The notes: generated from the letters alone by a model not told the origin. A stretch of DNA of 64,000 bases from G963667425 sp963667425 [NCBI: bacterium] (GCA_963667425.1 OY763407.1:2232001-2296000); one strand, 5' to 3'; positions 29,731-39,714 are shown, numbered from the stretch's first letter. Numbers and translations are program-made.

Positions 29731-30357
29731 TCATTTTATAAAAAGATTTAGTTCCAATGCTATAATATTTGAAACTGCATGAAATAAGACAGCATAAAAA
29801 ATATTGCTCCTACTTTTTTCTGTAAACCATCCAAATAAAAGTGAAGGAAAGAAAGTACTCATTCTTAAAGGATTTAAAAACGAAATAGCATGAGCTGTTC
29901 CAAAAATAAAAGAGGTCATCAAATTCTTTTTTGTAAGAATAAAGAAAACTTTTTTATTGTGTTTTTTAAAAATAGTTTCCTGTAACCATCCTCTAAAAAA
30001 AAGCTCTTCAGGAAGAGCAACAACAATACCAAGAAGAAGACCATAAAAAAAGTTTGAAACAACGGCTGAAATTTCAGGTAAGTGAAAATGTGCTTTTTCA
30101 AATAATAAAAACCATCCAAAAAAAAGCGGAGGATATAAGATAGCAGTTGCAGCTGAGATTAATAAAAATGGTTTTATCCCTTCCAAGTTTAATTTGAGAA
30201 ACTCTGCCCATCTAAATTTTTTGTCAAGAATATGTGGCAGAGCAAGGAGTATCAATGGGAAAAACACACTTCTCCATTTAAAAAAAGTAAGATTCATAAT
30301 CAATGCTGTTGTTGTAAGTACGGCGAAAGCGATAAAAGCTTTTGTATAATTTTTCAT
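29731..30357 (-). CDS. CPBP-family intramembrane metalloprotease
   Basis: Integral membrane protease of the CAAX-protease/bacteriocin-processing (CPBP, Abi) family, 208 residues with about six membrane helices. The three active-site motifs are intact: EE-x3-R at Glu117-Glu118/Arg122 (PEELFFRG), the second histidine at His156 (FGTAHA), and HxxxN at His193/Asn197. Its natural substrate cannot be inferred; it stands alone, convergent to the lipoprotein pair. The upstream region 30358-30480 is AT-rich. Confidence 0.88.
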   Translation of the reverse strand: MKNYTKAFIAFAVLTTTALIMNLTFFKWRSVFFPLILLALPHILDKKFRWAEFLKLNLEGIKPFLLISAATAILYPPLFFGWFLLFEKAHFHLPEISAVVSNFFYGLLLGIVVALPEELFFRGWLQETIFKKHNKKVFFILTKKNLMTSFIFGTAHAISFLNPLRMSTFFPSLLFGWFTEKSRSNIFYAVLFHAVSNIIALELNLFIK

Positions 30358-30555
30358 TTCTTCTCCAAAAACAGAGGTGAGATTTTATATTAAAACTTTT
30401 TTAATCGCAATTTATTGAAAATAAACAATGTTTTGGGCATGTAATTTTTAAACAATAAAAATATTCTATGATTTTAACATGTTGACTTTATTAAATAAAA
30501 AAATAAGGTATGTTAGTTGCTTGCTTTTTGTCCGACTTTTTGTGGGAGGGGGACA

Positions 30556-32859
30556 ATGTTTTATTTAAAAAGAGTTTTTGTTTTTTTGTTTCTTTTTCTT
30601 GTTTTCTTTTCAGGATGTGATGACAGTAGTTCAAGAAAACATGATAGCGATGTTCTTTTAGATGAAGATTCAGCCGATACTGATGTTTATGTAGATGAAG
30701 AAAATAATGATTCAGAGGGTGTCGATTCAGATTTGGACACTTCTCTTTTTCCTGATGAATCTTTTTTATCTCCATCAAAAGGGCTTACTTTAAAAATGAA
30801 AGGAGTTATTTCTTCACAAAGTGTTCAAAACGGAAGCATAGATGTTCTTGATGTAATATACACTGATGAAAATGGCAATAATCTTTATTTAAATGATAAA
30901 GCTTCAGCAAATATTGCAGCTCAGTCTGGTTCTGTTGTGGTAACATTTTCAGAAGCTGTAATGACAGATAATCGTTCTCACTTTATCTATTTTTCTTTTC
31001 CTAAATCTTATCTCGATTCTGATGATATAGGCAAAATAGCAGAAAGAACAGATGTTGATCCGGTTGTTTATCAATATGAATATAAAGAGGGTGGCAAAAT
31101 AGTTATTCAATGCCCTGTAGCTGTCAAAGATAATTCGAAATCGCTTTTAAGTTTTGTTGATTCTGAAGATCAGACATTTATTGCCGGAGACACAATGTAT
31201 GCAATGATGAATGTGCCTCTTATTAAAGGCAAAACAGCACTGAGAGAATTCTATGGTGAAAATAGTTATGATAACATGTGTTACTGTTATGACTACATTG
31301 AAGAAGATGGCAGTTATAAACCCAGAAGCTGTGAAACAGGAGATCTTTATCTGAAACCTGAAAAACCTTATGCTCTTTTTCCCAAAGACAGATCTTTAAA
31401 TTCTGCTTTACAGGGAACTGTAGAGCTTGCTTTTTCAGGAGGTGAAGATCCTCAGGGGTTTGATGTAACTTATTCTATTTATGCTGGAAAAGATCCTTTA
31501 AATCTTAATGCTGTTGCTGAAAATGTTACATCAAACAAGCTTTCTTTTCCGGTAGAAGCCGGCATGAATTATTTTTGGAAAATAAAAGCGGAAAATATTA
31601 AAGGTCTTTATTCTGAAAGTGAAATTTATTCTTTTACCACAAAAGATTCTTCAGAATATGCAGATCTTTTAATACTTGTAAACAAAGATAAGGAAACGGC
31701 TCTTTCAGATGTTTTAAATGAGTATGTTCAGCAGCTTCAGAATGAAGGATATAAAGCAGAGTTAAAATATCTTATTTTTGATGAAGAAATGCCTCTTACA
31801 GTTGAAGATCTTAAAAATATTATAAAAACTTACTATCAGGAAAAGTTTATAAGAGGAACACTACTGCTTGGAAATTTTCCTGCTGCATGGTATGAAATGG
31901 ATATGACGGTAACTTCTTCAACTAGTGAACCTTATCAGATGTATGAGACATTTCCGACAGATATCTACTTGTCTGATTTTACTGCTGAGTGGTTTGATGA
32001 AAGAGATAAAGATAACAATTCAGTTGCTAATGGAATATATGATAGACATACAGCACTGAACACCAAGGTTTTTGTTGCAAGAATTCTTGGGGAGAGTGAT
32101 AAAATAGCTAATTATTTTAATAAAGTAAAAAAATATAAAACAGAAGGTCACCTGATATCACCATCTCTTTTTCTCTTTATTGATGAAGACTGGCAGTCAG
32201 GAGCCGGTTCTACCTGGTGGCTGGAAAATGTTTATGAAAAAACAACTGAATATGCAACACCTGAAACAACAACGCAGGATAAATATCTTGATTTTATGAC
32301 TGGTAGCGGGGCGGAATTTATCTATCAATGGATACATTCAGATCCTGGAATGCTCTACTTTAATACAAATTACGGTGGAGATTACCTGACACGTGAAACC
32401 ATAGAAAATTCAGGTGTAAAAGGTAGTTTCTATAATCTTTTTGATTGTTCTGCCGTTAGATTTACAGAAGAAAATCTTGGTGATATGTATCTAAAAACAG
32501 AGTATGGACTTGCTGTTATCGGTTCTTCAAAAACCGGTGGCATGTATAATCCAAAAATATTTCATACTGATCTGTCAAATAGCCTGCCTTGGGGCATAGC
32601 TTTTAGAGATTGGTATAATGAAGAGGGAGTAAAAGATGATTCATGGTTTCTTGGTTTTAATATAATGGGAGATCCATTAATAAAATTAAATAGTGAAAAC
32701 AGTACTGTTTACAAAAGATCTGTTTCTACAAAAGAATTTAATGTATGGGAAATCAGTGAATTAAAAAAGAAAATGATAACTCAGCAAAAGCTTAGAAATA
32801 ACGGTGGCTTTGATATTTATAAAAAGCAAAATCCTTCTTTTTTCAAAATTCTGCCATAA
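30556..32859 (+). CDS. C25-like peptidase lipoprotein
   Basis: Predicted surface lipoprotein of 767 residues. Signal peptide with lipobox FFSGC (Cys21), then an Asp/Glu/Ser-rich linker of about 45 residues, an N-terminal domain with Ig-like beta strands, a fibronectin-III-like domain (about residues 270-365, YFWKIKAENIKGLYSESEIYSF), and a C25-fold region from about 370 to the end. Candidate catalytic residues are His594 (QWIHSDPG) and Cys631 (LFDCSA), and the domain closes with the family-typical MGDPLIKL. The usual His-Gly is His-Ser here, so activity is uncertain. An in-frame TTG at 30517 exists, but a very strong GGGAGGGGGA sits before the ATG at 30556. Codon style is T-ending, unlike the other C25 gene in this window. 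Confidence 0.8.
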   Translation: MFYLKRVFVFLFLFLVFFSGCDDSSSRKHDSDVLLDEDSADTDVYVDEENNDSEGVDSDLDTSLFPDESFLSPSKGLTLKMKGVISSQSVQNGSIDVLDVIYTDENGNNLYLNDKASANIAAQSGSVVVTFSEAVMTDNRSHFIYFSFPKSYLDSDDIGKIAERTDVDPVVYQYEYKEGGKIVIQCPVAVKDNSKSLLSFVDSEDQTFIAGDTMYAMMNVPLIKGKTALREFYGENSYDNMCYCYDYIEEDGSYKPRSCETGDLYLKPEKPYALFPKDRSLNSALQGTVELAFSGGEDPQGFDVTYSIYAGKDPLNLNAVAENVTSNKLSFPVEAGMNYFWKIKAENIKGLYSESEIYSFTTKDSSEYADLLILVNKDKETALSDVLNEYVQQLQNEGYKAELKYLIFDEEMPLTVEDLKNIIKTYYQEKFIRGTLLLGNFPAAWYEMDMTVTSSTSEPYQMYETFPTDIYLSDFTAEWFDERDKDNNSVANGIYDRHTALNTKVFVARILGESDKIANYFNKVKKYKTEGHLISPSLFLFIDEDWQSGAGSTWWLENVYEKTTEYATPETTTQDKYLDFMTGSGAEFIYQWIHSDPGMLYFNTNYGGDYLTRETIENSGVKGSFYNLFDCSAVRFTEENLGDMYLKTEYGLAVIGSSKTGGMYNPKIFHTDLSNSLPWGIAFRDWYNEEGVKDDSWFLGFNIMGDPLIKLNSENSTVYKRSVSTKEFNVWEISELKKKMITQQKLRNNGGFDIYKKQNPSFFKILP

Positions 32860-32919
32860 TATTTTCTTTAAAAACTTAATGCTCTGTGTAGACTTTTAAT
32901 GTTTTAAAAGGAGGTCTAT

Positions 32920-33447
32920 ATGAAAAAAAATCTTTTATTTCTGTTGTTATCAGCAGCGATACTGTTTTCGTGTTCAACACCAGAGCTTAAGGAAAACGAT
33001 GCATCTTCTCTACTTAAGGAAAGAACACAGAAAGAAGGTGGAAGATCTGTCTCTTTTTATCTCGGTTCAGTTACAGATCCGAATTACAGAGACGTGTATA
33101 AGAAAATTTCTACCGGAAAATATCTTGAGTATAAAGAAAATGTTTACATAAAAGAAGCGGGAAAATCATTTCCTTTGTTTAGTGCCACAGATCTTGGAAA
33201 GAAGCTCTTTACCTGTAAAAACAATAGATGTAGTATTGAGATTTGCAGAAGAGAGTTTGGAAAAATCGAATCAATTAATGTTTTTGGTGGAAAGAATGCA
33301 GAAGTGAAATACACTGTTGATTCAGTTTGTGAAGGAGAGCTCTATTCTCTTTTTAAACCTCTTGCAGATAAACAGTATATTTCTTCGAAAGAAGAAAATC
33401 TTTCAGCTTCATTTGTTCTAGAAAAAGATAAATGGATTTTAAAATAA
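32920..33447 (+). CDS. small predicted lipoprotein, 175 aa
   Basis: Lipobox ILFSC with Cys18 after a short hydrophobic signal. The mature region has four Cys near residues 90-105 and 130 (FTCKNNRCSIEICRREFG, DSVCEGE) and a mix of charged strands; no family recognised. AAAGGAGG precedes the ATG. It follows the C25-like lipoprotein by 60 bp on the same strand and could be co-transcribed. Confidence 0.7.
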   Translation: MKKNLLFLLLSAAILFSCSTPELKENDASSLLKERTQKEGGRSVSFYLGSVTDPNYRDVYKKISTGKYLEYKENVYIKEAGKSFPLFSATDLGKKLFTCKNNRCSIEICRREFGKIESINVFGGKNAEVKYTVDSVCEGELYSLFKPLADKQYISSKEENLSASFVLEKDKWILK

Positions 33448-33609
33448 TATATTATTCCGGCAAAGAGTCTTTCTTTTTGTGTTTTTGTTTTACGTAATGT
33501 TTTTTTTATTTCAAAAAAATCTTTCTTAGTTTTTAGTGATTACAAAAAATATTAAAAAAGGAATGTTTTGCGTTTTTGAAGATTTTTGTTAATAAAAACA
33601 ATCAAATAT

Positions 33610-33636
33610 TTGTCTTGAATGATAAAAATATATAAT
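33610..33636 (+). promoter_or_regulatory. possible promoter of MCP3
   Basis: Perfect TATAAT (33631-33636) with TTGTCT (33610-33615) 15 bp upstream, in the otherwise featureless AT-rich gap 33448-33740. A second TATAAT at 33684-33689 has no good -35. Assignment is tentative. Confidence 0.35.
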
Positions 33637-33740
33637 TTTTTATAACAACTCTCATAAAAATAAAAGTTTGTTTTTTTTTCAGATATAATATAGTATTCAA
33701 ATCAAGATAACAATTAGTTCTTGTCACAGCAGGAGGATTT

Positions 33741-36485
33741 ATGAGAAAAATTGCAGGAATGAAATTAAAAAACCAGCTATTCATTGTAGCAGCATTGCCT
33801 TTATTAGGTATGCTGATTCTTCTTTTTGTTTTTTATTTTTCAAATCAAAGTCTTACGAATAATGTAATTCTTCCCAAAGTTGAGAAAAGCATTTATAACG
33901 AAAATGAAGGAAAACTTAAAGCTCTTGTGGAAGCTGAAGTTTCTCTTATAAAAAGTCAGATAGCTAATATTTCGGATAGACAGGAACAAATAAAAGTCAT
34001 CAGAGAAGAGACAGATGCCGTAAGGTTTTTCGACGATAAATCAGGTTACTTTTTTGTTCATGATTTTTCAGGAGTAAGAATTCATCATCCTATAAAGCCT
34101 GAAAATAACGGAAAAAACATGTCAGACACAGAAGTGGATGCTAACGGTGTTATGATAATAAAGGAACTTGTACAATCGGTAAAAAATGGTAACGGTTTTG
34201 TTAAATATTATTATGAAAAACCAGGATCTGGAGTTCAGCCTAAGCTAGCTTATTCAATGCTTATTCCAGGAACAGATATGTTCCTGACTACAGGAGCCTA
34301 CATTGATAATATTCAGAAAGAAGTTGACGCTATTGGAGGTGTTATCAACAAAGATTCAATGGATAATATAAAGTTCATAGCTTTTCTTTTTTTAATAATC
34401 ATTGCCGGAGTAATTGTTTTTGTTGTTTATGTGACAAAAATAGTTCTTAAGAATTACACATTAACGCTTGAGTTTGCGGACACAATGATCAAAGGCGAGC
34501 TTGACAGTGAAAAGACATTTGAAAGCAGCAATGAAATAGGACTCATTATAGACTCTATGGCAAATGTTAAGAAAACAGTAAAAGGACTTATACTTGAACT
34601 TGATAACGTTGCCAAAGCGGCAGCCAGAGGAGACTTTACAGTAAAAGGAAACGCATCAAGATTTCAGGGAGGATATTCAGATCTCATAAAAGGAGTCAAC
34701 ACCCTTGTTGAAAATGTGGAAACACCAATAAATGAGACTGTGAGCGTAATAGAACAGTTTGCAGTTAACAACTTCTCAGCGAGAATGAAAGGAAGCTATG
34801 AAGGAAGTTTTCAGGTTCTTGCAGACAGCCTGGATGCACTCTCAATGAACATGAGTGAACTCATATCAATATCAAAGAACATAGCAGACGGTCACCTTGG
34901 AGACCTTGTAAAACTTGAGCGTACAGGAAAACTCTCAAGAGAAGACGAAATGATTCCTGCATACATAGAAATGATGAGAGCGATTCAGGGACTAATTCAT
35001 GATACAAAAATACTGGTAGACGCAGCAGTTGCCGGAGACCTAAAAACGAGAGCGGATGCTGAAAGACACAAAGGAGCCTTCAAACAGGTTATCAACGGAG
35101 TCAACAACATAGTAGATACAATAACCATCCCGCTGAATGTATCAGTAAACGCGCTAAACGATATAGCCGGAGGCAAACTCCCGGATAAAGTTACAGCAGA
35201 ATTCAAAGGAGACTACAACGCCATCAAAAATGCAGTAAACAACTACATAGACGTAATGAACCTTCTGCTGGATAATATAGAGAAAATAATAGATGCGACA
35301 AAAAATGGAGACCTCAAATTCAGAGCAAGCAGAAACACACTAATAAAAGGAAGCTGGGAAAGTGTTCTTACAGGAATAAACGGAATCTGTGACGCATACA
35401 AAACACCGCTGGATGAAATCCTTGAAGTTATGGAAAATCTCTCAAAAGGAGATCTGACAACAGAAATGCAGAACAGCTACAAAGGAGATTTTGATAAAAT
35501 CAAACAGGCGGCGAACGCATCAATAGCAAGCCTTGAAGACGTTCTGTCACAGGTAAACATAGCGACCCAGGAAGTATCAAACGGCTCACAGCAGGTAGCA
35601 GTAGCCTCACAGAACCTTTCAGAAGGAGCCTCAGTTCAGGCATCAAGTCTTGAAGAAATATCAAGCTCAATGCAGCAGATAGCAAGTCAGATAAAAGCCA
35701 ATGCTGAAAATTCCCAGGCAGCGAACTCAATAGCCAAACAGGCTATGAATGCGGCAGACAAAGGTAACGTTGAAATGGCAAACCTTCTCTCAGCGATGAA
35801 AGAAATCCAGGATTCAAGTAATGAAATATCGAAAATCATCAAAGTAATAGATGAAATAGCCTTCCAGACGAATCTTCTTGCGCTGAATGCAGCCGTGGAA
35901 GCAGCCAGAGCCGGAATCCACGGTAAAGGCTTTGCAGTTGTTGCGGAAGAAGTAAGAAACCTTGCAGCGAGAAGTGCGAAAGCGGCGAAAGAGACCGGTC
36001 AGATGATAGAAAATGCGGTTCAGAAGTCATCAGCCGGCTCATCAATGTCAAAACAGACAGCGGAAATACTGGAGAAGATAGTAGGAGATGTTGCGAAAGT
36101 TACAGATATAGTGGGAGAGATAGCGGCGGCATCAAATGAACAGGCGCAGGGAGTATCACAGATAAACATCGGACTCAGTCAGGTAGATCAGGTAACACAG
36201 GAAAACACAGCGAGTGCGGAAGAGAGTGCGGCTGCATCTGAAGAGCTTAGCGGGCAGGCTGATAATCTTAAGTCTATGATGTCAAGGTTTAAACTTCAGA
36301 GAAGGTCAAGTGTTTTAAATTCTATGGAAGCTAAATATCTTGCTAATAAAACAACTTCTAAAACAGAAACTATAAAACCAGATCCGAGACGTGAAACAAA
36401 GATGATAAACACTTCTGCAAAGAGAGTTGTTCATAATCCTGAAGATATAATCTCTCTTGATGATGATGATTTTGGCAAGTATTAA
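33741..36485 (+). CDS. methyl-accepting chemotaxis protein, Cache sensor, poly-HAMP (MCP3)
   Basis: Chemoreceptor of 914 residues and paralogue of MCP1. Membrane helix (about 12-32), single-Cache sensor ([18 protein letters not shown] and [13 protein letters not shown] blocks), second membrane helix (about 210-235), then HAMP array and signalling domain. The sensor is only moderately like that of MCP1, whereas bases 34461-36281 are nearly identical to it. The C-terminal extension after the repeat ends DFGKY, matching the CheR-tether consensus x-[HFYW]-x-x-[HFYW], and shares IISLDDD-FGKY with MCP2. Codons inside the repeat favour A endings; the sensor end and tail favour T endings, as if the middle had been replaced by conversion. 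AGGAGG precedes the ATG. Confidence 0.94.
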   Translation: MRKIAGMKLKNQLFIVAALPLLGMLILLFVFYFSNQSLTNNVILPKVEKSIYNENEGKLKALVEAEVSLIKSQIANISDRQEQIKVIREETDAVRFFDDKSGYFFVHDFSGVRIHHPIKPENNGKNMSDTEVDANGVMIIKELVQSVKNGNGFVKYYYEKPGSGVQPKLAYSMLIPGTDMFLTTGAYIDNIQKEVDAIGGVINKDSMDNIKFIAFLFLIIIAGVIVFVVYVTKIVLKNYTLTLEFADTMIKGELDSEKTFESSNEIGLIIDSMANVKKTVKGLILELDNVAKAAARGDFTVKGNASRFQGGYSDLIKGVNTLVENVETPINETVSVIEQFAVNNFSARMKGSYEGSFQVLADSLDALSMNMSELISISKNIADGHLGDLVKLERTGKLSREDEMIPAYIEMMRAIQGLIHDTKILVDAAVAGDLKTRADAERHKGAFKQVINGVNNIVDTITIPLNVSVNALNDIAGGKLPDKVTAEFKGDYNAIKNAVNNYIDVMNLLLDNIEKIIDATKNGDLKFRASRNTLIKGSWESVLTGINGICDAYKTPLDEILEVMENLSKGDLTTEMQNSYKGDFDKIKQAANASIASLEDVLSQVNIATQEVSNGSQQVAVASQNLSEGASVQASSLEEISSSMQQIASQIKANAENSQAANSIAKQAMNAADKGNVEMANLLSAMKEIQDSSNEISKIIKVIDEIAFQTNLLALNAAVEAARAGIHGKGFAVVAEEVRNLAARSAKAAKETGQMIENAVQKSSAGSSMSKQTAEILEKIVGDVAKVTDIVGEIAAASNEQAQGVSQINIGLSQVDQVTQENTASAEESAAASEELSGQADNLKSMMSRFKLQRRSSVLNSMEAKYLANKTTSKTETIKPDPRRETKMINTSAKRVVHNPEDIISLDDDDFGKY
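34461..36281 (+). repeat. 1,821-bp near-identical inverted repeat, copy 2 (inside MCP3)
   Basis: Inverted partner of 10340-12160. Identity begins abruptly at TTAACGCTTGAGTTTGCGG (just after the second membrane helix) and stops after GTCTATGATG (just before the variable tail). 22.3 kb lie between the copies. Confidence 0.9.
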
Positions 36486-36508
36486 TTGAACTATATTTCT
36501 ATTGTTAG

Positions 36509-37105
36509 ATGTCTAAAAAATGTGATTTTTTAAAAAAAATATCTCCCTCTGAAATAGCAGAAATGGAAGCTGTCGTTTTTAAGGGAGATATTGTTGTTGT
36601 CTCAACACCTGAAGAAGCCATAGCTGTGGCTAAAAAGTTAAGGCGTTCAAATTTAATAGGTTTTGACACAGAAACAAGGCCAAGCTTTACAAAAGGGGTA
36701 AAATATTACACATCTTTACTCCAACTTGCAACAGCAAAAAAAGTTTATGTTTTTCAGCTTTTTAAGACAAAAATTCCAAATGAACTGGCAGAAATTCTTT
36801 CAGACAAACAAATTATAAAAACAGGTGTAGCTGTAAAAGACGACATAAAGAATCTTCAGAGATATATTTTGTTTAATCCTGATGGCTTTGTGGATATTTC
36901 TTCCATAACAAAAGCTTCAAAAATGGAACATCATGGTTTGAGAGGACTTACAGCTCTTTTCTTTAACAAACGTCTTTCTAAAAAACAGAGATTGTCAAAT
37001 TGGGGAAAAGATAATCTTACAGAAAGTCAGTTAATTTACGCTGCAACAGATGCCTGGATAAGCAGAAAAATATATCAAAAGATGCAATCAATTGGATTGA
37101 TCTGA
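36509..37105 (+). CDS. DEDDy-type 3'-5' exonuclease domain protein
   Basis: A 198-residue stand-alone exonuclease of the RNase D/WRN-exo type. The three Exo motifs are visible: GFDTETRP (Exo I, residues ~50-57), VAVKDDIKNL (Exo II, with Asp), and YAATDAW (Exo III, the Tyr of the DEDDy class). It lacks the HRDC domain of RNase D, so it is a minimal exonuclease that may trim RNA or DNA 3' ends. It follows MCP3 by 23 bp and overlaps the convergent kinase gene by 18 bp. Confidence 0.85.
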   Translation: MSKKCDFLKKISPSEIAEMEAVVFKGDIVVVSTPEEAIAVAKKLRRSNLIGFDTETRPSFTKGVKYYTSLLQLATAKKVYVFQLFKTKIPNELAEILSDKQIIKTGVAVKDDIKNLQRYILFNPDGFVDISSITKASKMEHHGLRGLTALFFNKRLSKKQRLSNWGKDNLTESQLIYAATDAWISRKIYQKMQSIGLI

Positions 37106-39016
37106 TTTTGTTATCAAAGAGTAAATTATTTCTGACAGTTTATGTGCAGGAACAGGCTTGATGATAGTTTTTGAGAATATAGAATCTGTATCAGATGTCT
37201 GATTAACCTTTTCACTATATCCTGTCATCAGAATTATAGGAATTGCTGGAGCAATTTCCTTTATTTTTTTAGCAAAAGTGATTCCGTTCATTTCAGGCAT
37301 ATTGTAATCAGTTATGATTAAATCAAATTTACTGTTTTTTATGAATATAAGAGCTTTTTCAACACTGCTTGTAACTTCACTGTCATACCCCATGGAATTT
37401 ATAAGTGTACTTAAAGAATATAATATTTCCGGTTCATCATCAATCAGCAGTATTTTACCATTGCCTGAAACAATTTTATTTTGTTCATTATTCTTTTCAA
37501 TAAAGAGAGGCTTTTCAATTTGAGGAATAATAATCTTAACTTCTGTTCCTTTATTTACAACTGAATTCACGGTTATTTCTCCTGCAAGATTTTTTATAAT
37601 ACCATGAATAACAGCAAGTCCCATACCTGACCCCTGTCCCTGTGGTTTTGTTGTAAAAAAAGGTTCGAAAATATGTGGAATATCACTTTCTTTTATACCA
37701 CATCCTGAATCTTTAACAAGAATTGCAGCATAAAGTTTATATTCAATTTTTTCTGAAAAAAGTGAAACATCAATGTTTCCCCCGTTTTCCTGCATGGCAT
37801 GAAAAGCATTTGTACATAAATTAAGTATAATCTGATGAATTTCGGTGGGATCAGCATTTATGTATATATCCGAGTCGGAAATATTATTTTTTATAGTGAT
37901 GTTTTTTGGAAAAACATTTTTCATCATTTTAAGCGTTTCTTTAATGATGATAGATGGTTTAATGGGCTTTCTTTCCTGTTTGTTGTGCCTTGAAAAAGTC
38001 ATTATTTGAGCAATAAGATCTCCGGCTCGTTCCATTCCTTTTGTCATTCCGTTTAAAGCTTCTATGGAAACATTGTTAAGACCTTCCTGCATTTTAATTA
38101 TATCTGCATATGCAAACATATAGGCAAGTATGTTATTAAAATCATGTGCAATTCCACCAGCCATAGTTCCTATTGATTCAAGACGCTGATTATAGTTTAT
38201 GGATTCCTGAAGTTTTGCTTTTTCTTTAGTTTCCTTGGCAAAAGCATCAATAAGACGATTCATGCTTACAATAATTTCTCTTAAATCTGCACCTGATTTT
38301 AGAGCATCTCCTCTTGCCTCAAGGTTTCCGTTAAGAAAGTCATTTATAAGCCGATCTATTTCCTTTACAACATATTTTATGTTATTTGAAATAATTCTGG
38401 AAATAATAAAAGCAAGAAAGCAGAGTAAAAGAAATGCAATTAAAATGGTTATTGAAATAGTTGGAGGAACAGATTGAGAAACAAATTTTCTCATTTCCTT
38501 TTCATCCATTTCCACAATAAGAGCCCATGTTTTATTTTCTACAGTTATCGGGGTAAAAGCGGATAGAACTTTAATTCCACGATAATCTTTTGAAACTATG
38601 CTGCCTGTTTCTCCTGCAAGAGCTCTTTCGACAGGCTCGGTTTTGGCTCCGTTTAATTCAATGTTGCCCTCTTTTGAGGCATTTGCAGAATGTTTTACAG
38701 GGTCAAGATAAGAATCTGTTTTCATTCTGTAATCTTGACCGACAATATATATTTCTCCGGTTTTTCCGAGACCACTTCGTTCTGAAGTTACATATTGAAC
38801 ATCATTTTTATTAAATTTTTTATCCCTTTTATTCAGAATTTCCTCAATCTCAGCTTTCTTCATATTTCTTACAGCTTCAAGGTGGTAAAAAATTCTTTCT
38901 TCTGAAAAAGCTACATATTGGGTGTGGGCAGTTATCCCAAGAAAGAGAAGTGGAACAAGACCGCACAGAATCATTCCAAGAGTTATAAAGAATTTAATAG
39001 GAATATCTCGGTGCAT
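37088..39016 (-). CDS. hybrid sensor histidine kinase with Cache-like sensor and receiver domain
   Basis: Membrane sensor kinase, 642 residues. An N-terminal membrane helix is followed by a periplasmic Cache-like segment (GLGKTGEIYIVGQDYRMKTDS) with a second membrane helix near 190-210, then HAMP and a HisKA domain with the phospho-accepting His291 (AGGIAHDFNN). The ATPase domain shows N-box NLCTNAFHAM, G1 VKDSGCGI and G2 GQGSGMGLAV. The C-terminal receiver domain has Asp570 (LIITDYNMPEMNG). Its ATG overlaps the TGA of the response regulator gene, so they are co-translated. The signal sensed is unknown. Confidence 0.92.
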   Translation of the reverse strand: MHRDIPIKFFITLGMILCGLVPLLFLGITAHTQYVAFSEERIFYHLEAVRNMKKAEIEEILNKRDKKFNKNDVQYVTSERSGLGKTGEIYIVGQDYRMKTDSYLDPVKHSANASKEGNIELNGAKTEPVERALAGETGSIVSKDYRGIKVLSAFTPITVENKTWALIVEMDEKEMRKFVSQSVPPTISITILIAFLLLCFLAFIISRIISNNIKYVVKEIDRLINDFLNGNLEARGDALKSGADLREIIVSMNRLIDAFAKETKEKAKLQESINYNQRLESIGTMAGGIAHDFNNILAYMFAYADIIKMQEGLNNVSIEALNGMTKGMERAGDLIAQIMTFSRHNKQERKPIKPSIIIKETLKMMKNVFPKNITIKNNISDSDIYINADPTEIHQIILNLCTNAFHAMQENGGNIDVSLFSEKIEYKLYAAILVKDSGCGIKESDIPHIFEPFFTTKPQGQGSGMGLAVIHGIIKNLAGEITVNSVVNKGTEVKIIIPQIEKPLFIEKNNEQNKIVSGNGKILLIDDEPEILYSLSTLINSMGYDSEVTSSVEKALIFIKNSKFDLIITDYNMPEMNGITFAKKIKEIAPAIPIILMTGYSEKVNQTSDTDSIFSKTIIKPVPAHKLSEIIYSLITKSDQSN

Positions 39017-39714
39017 CAGTTCTCTGTAAATTTATAACCAACGCCTCTTACAGTAATAACGCGTCTGCCTTCATCCTTAAGTTTTTTTCTAAGACCAAAA
39101 ATCTGAAAATCTACACTTCGCTCTGTAATGTAATAATCATAACCTTTAATAATAGAAATGATTTTGTCTCTTGAAAAAACTTTTGAAGGAGAGTCAGCCA
39201 TAAGAAACAGAATATCAAATTCTGTTTTTGTAAGTTCAATATTTTCTCCATCGACAAAAATCTCTCTGGATTCTGGTTCTATAACAAGATTACCAAAGAC
39301 AAGAGCGCTTTCGTCATGCTGGTTTTTGTTAACTCTTCTTAAAATAGAATGAATTTTTGCAATAAGTACTGCAGGTTTAACAGGCTTTAGAATATAATCA
39401 TCAGCAAATGATTCAAGAGCCTTTATTTGATGATTTTCAAGAGAGCTCCCTGTCAGAATAACCACATAAGTATTTTCTGTTCCTTTGATTTTTTTTATTT
39501 TCTCAGCTGTTTCAAAACCATCCATGCCAGGAAGAGAAATATCAAGAAGAATCATATCAAAGATGTTATCTTTTATTTTTTCTACAGCTTCTTCACCGGA
39601 AACAGCCTTAGTTACATCAAAACCGTTTGCTTCAAGAATAAAAGAGAGACTGTTTAAAAGATTTTCTTCATCTTCTATAAATAGAATTTTTATTTTTTTT
39701 AAAGATTTGATCAT
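39016..39714 (-). CDS. OmpR-family response regulator
   Basis: Receiver domain with Asp58 (MILLDISLPGMDGF), EDEE acidic pocket near the start and conserved Lys (KPVKPAVL), then a winged-helix DNA-binding domain (residues ~135-230, ending VRGVGYKF). A longer frame reaches 39774, but the extra 20 residues are not receiver-like; the ATG at 39714 with TTTGGAT before it starts the domain properly. Partner of the kinase that follows. The insertion sequence sits only ~80 bp upstream and may have cut off the native promoter. Confidence 0.93.
   Translation of the reverse strand: MIKSLKKIKILFIEDEENLLNSLSFILEANGFDVTKAVSGEEAVEKIKDNIFDMILLDISLPGMDGFETAEKIKKIKGTENTYVVILTGSSLENHQIKALESFADDYILKPVKPAVLIAKIHSILRRVNKNQHDESALVFGNLVIEPESREIFVDGENIELTKTEFDILFLMADSPSKVFSRDKIISIIKGYDYYITERSVDFQIFGLRKKLKDEGRRVITVRGVGYKFTEN

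Noticed and set aside
29692-29751. 20-codon mini-gene starting MKKIFNFF after the second palindrome
   Set aside because: Lacks any lipobox or domain, overlaps the end of the convergent CPBP gene; at best a remnant of another lipoprotein start.
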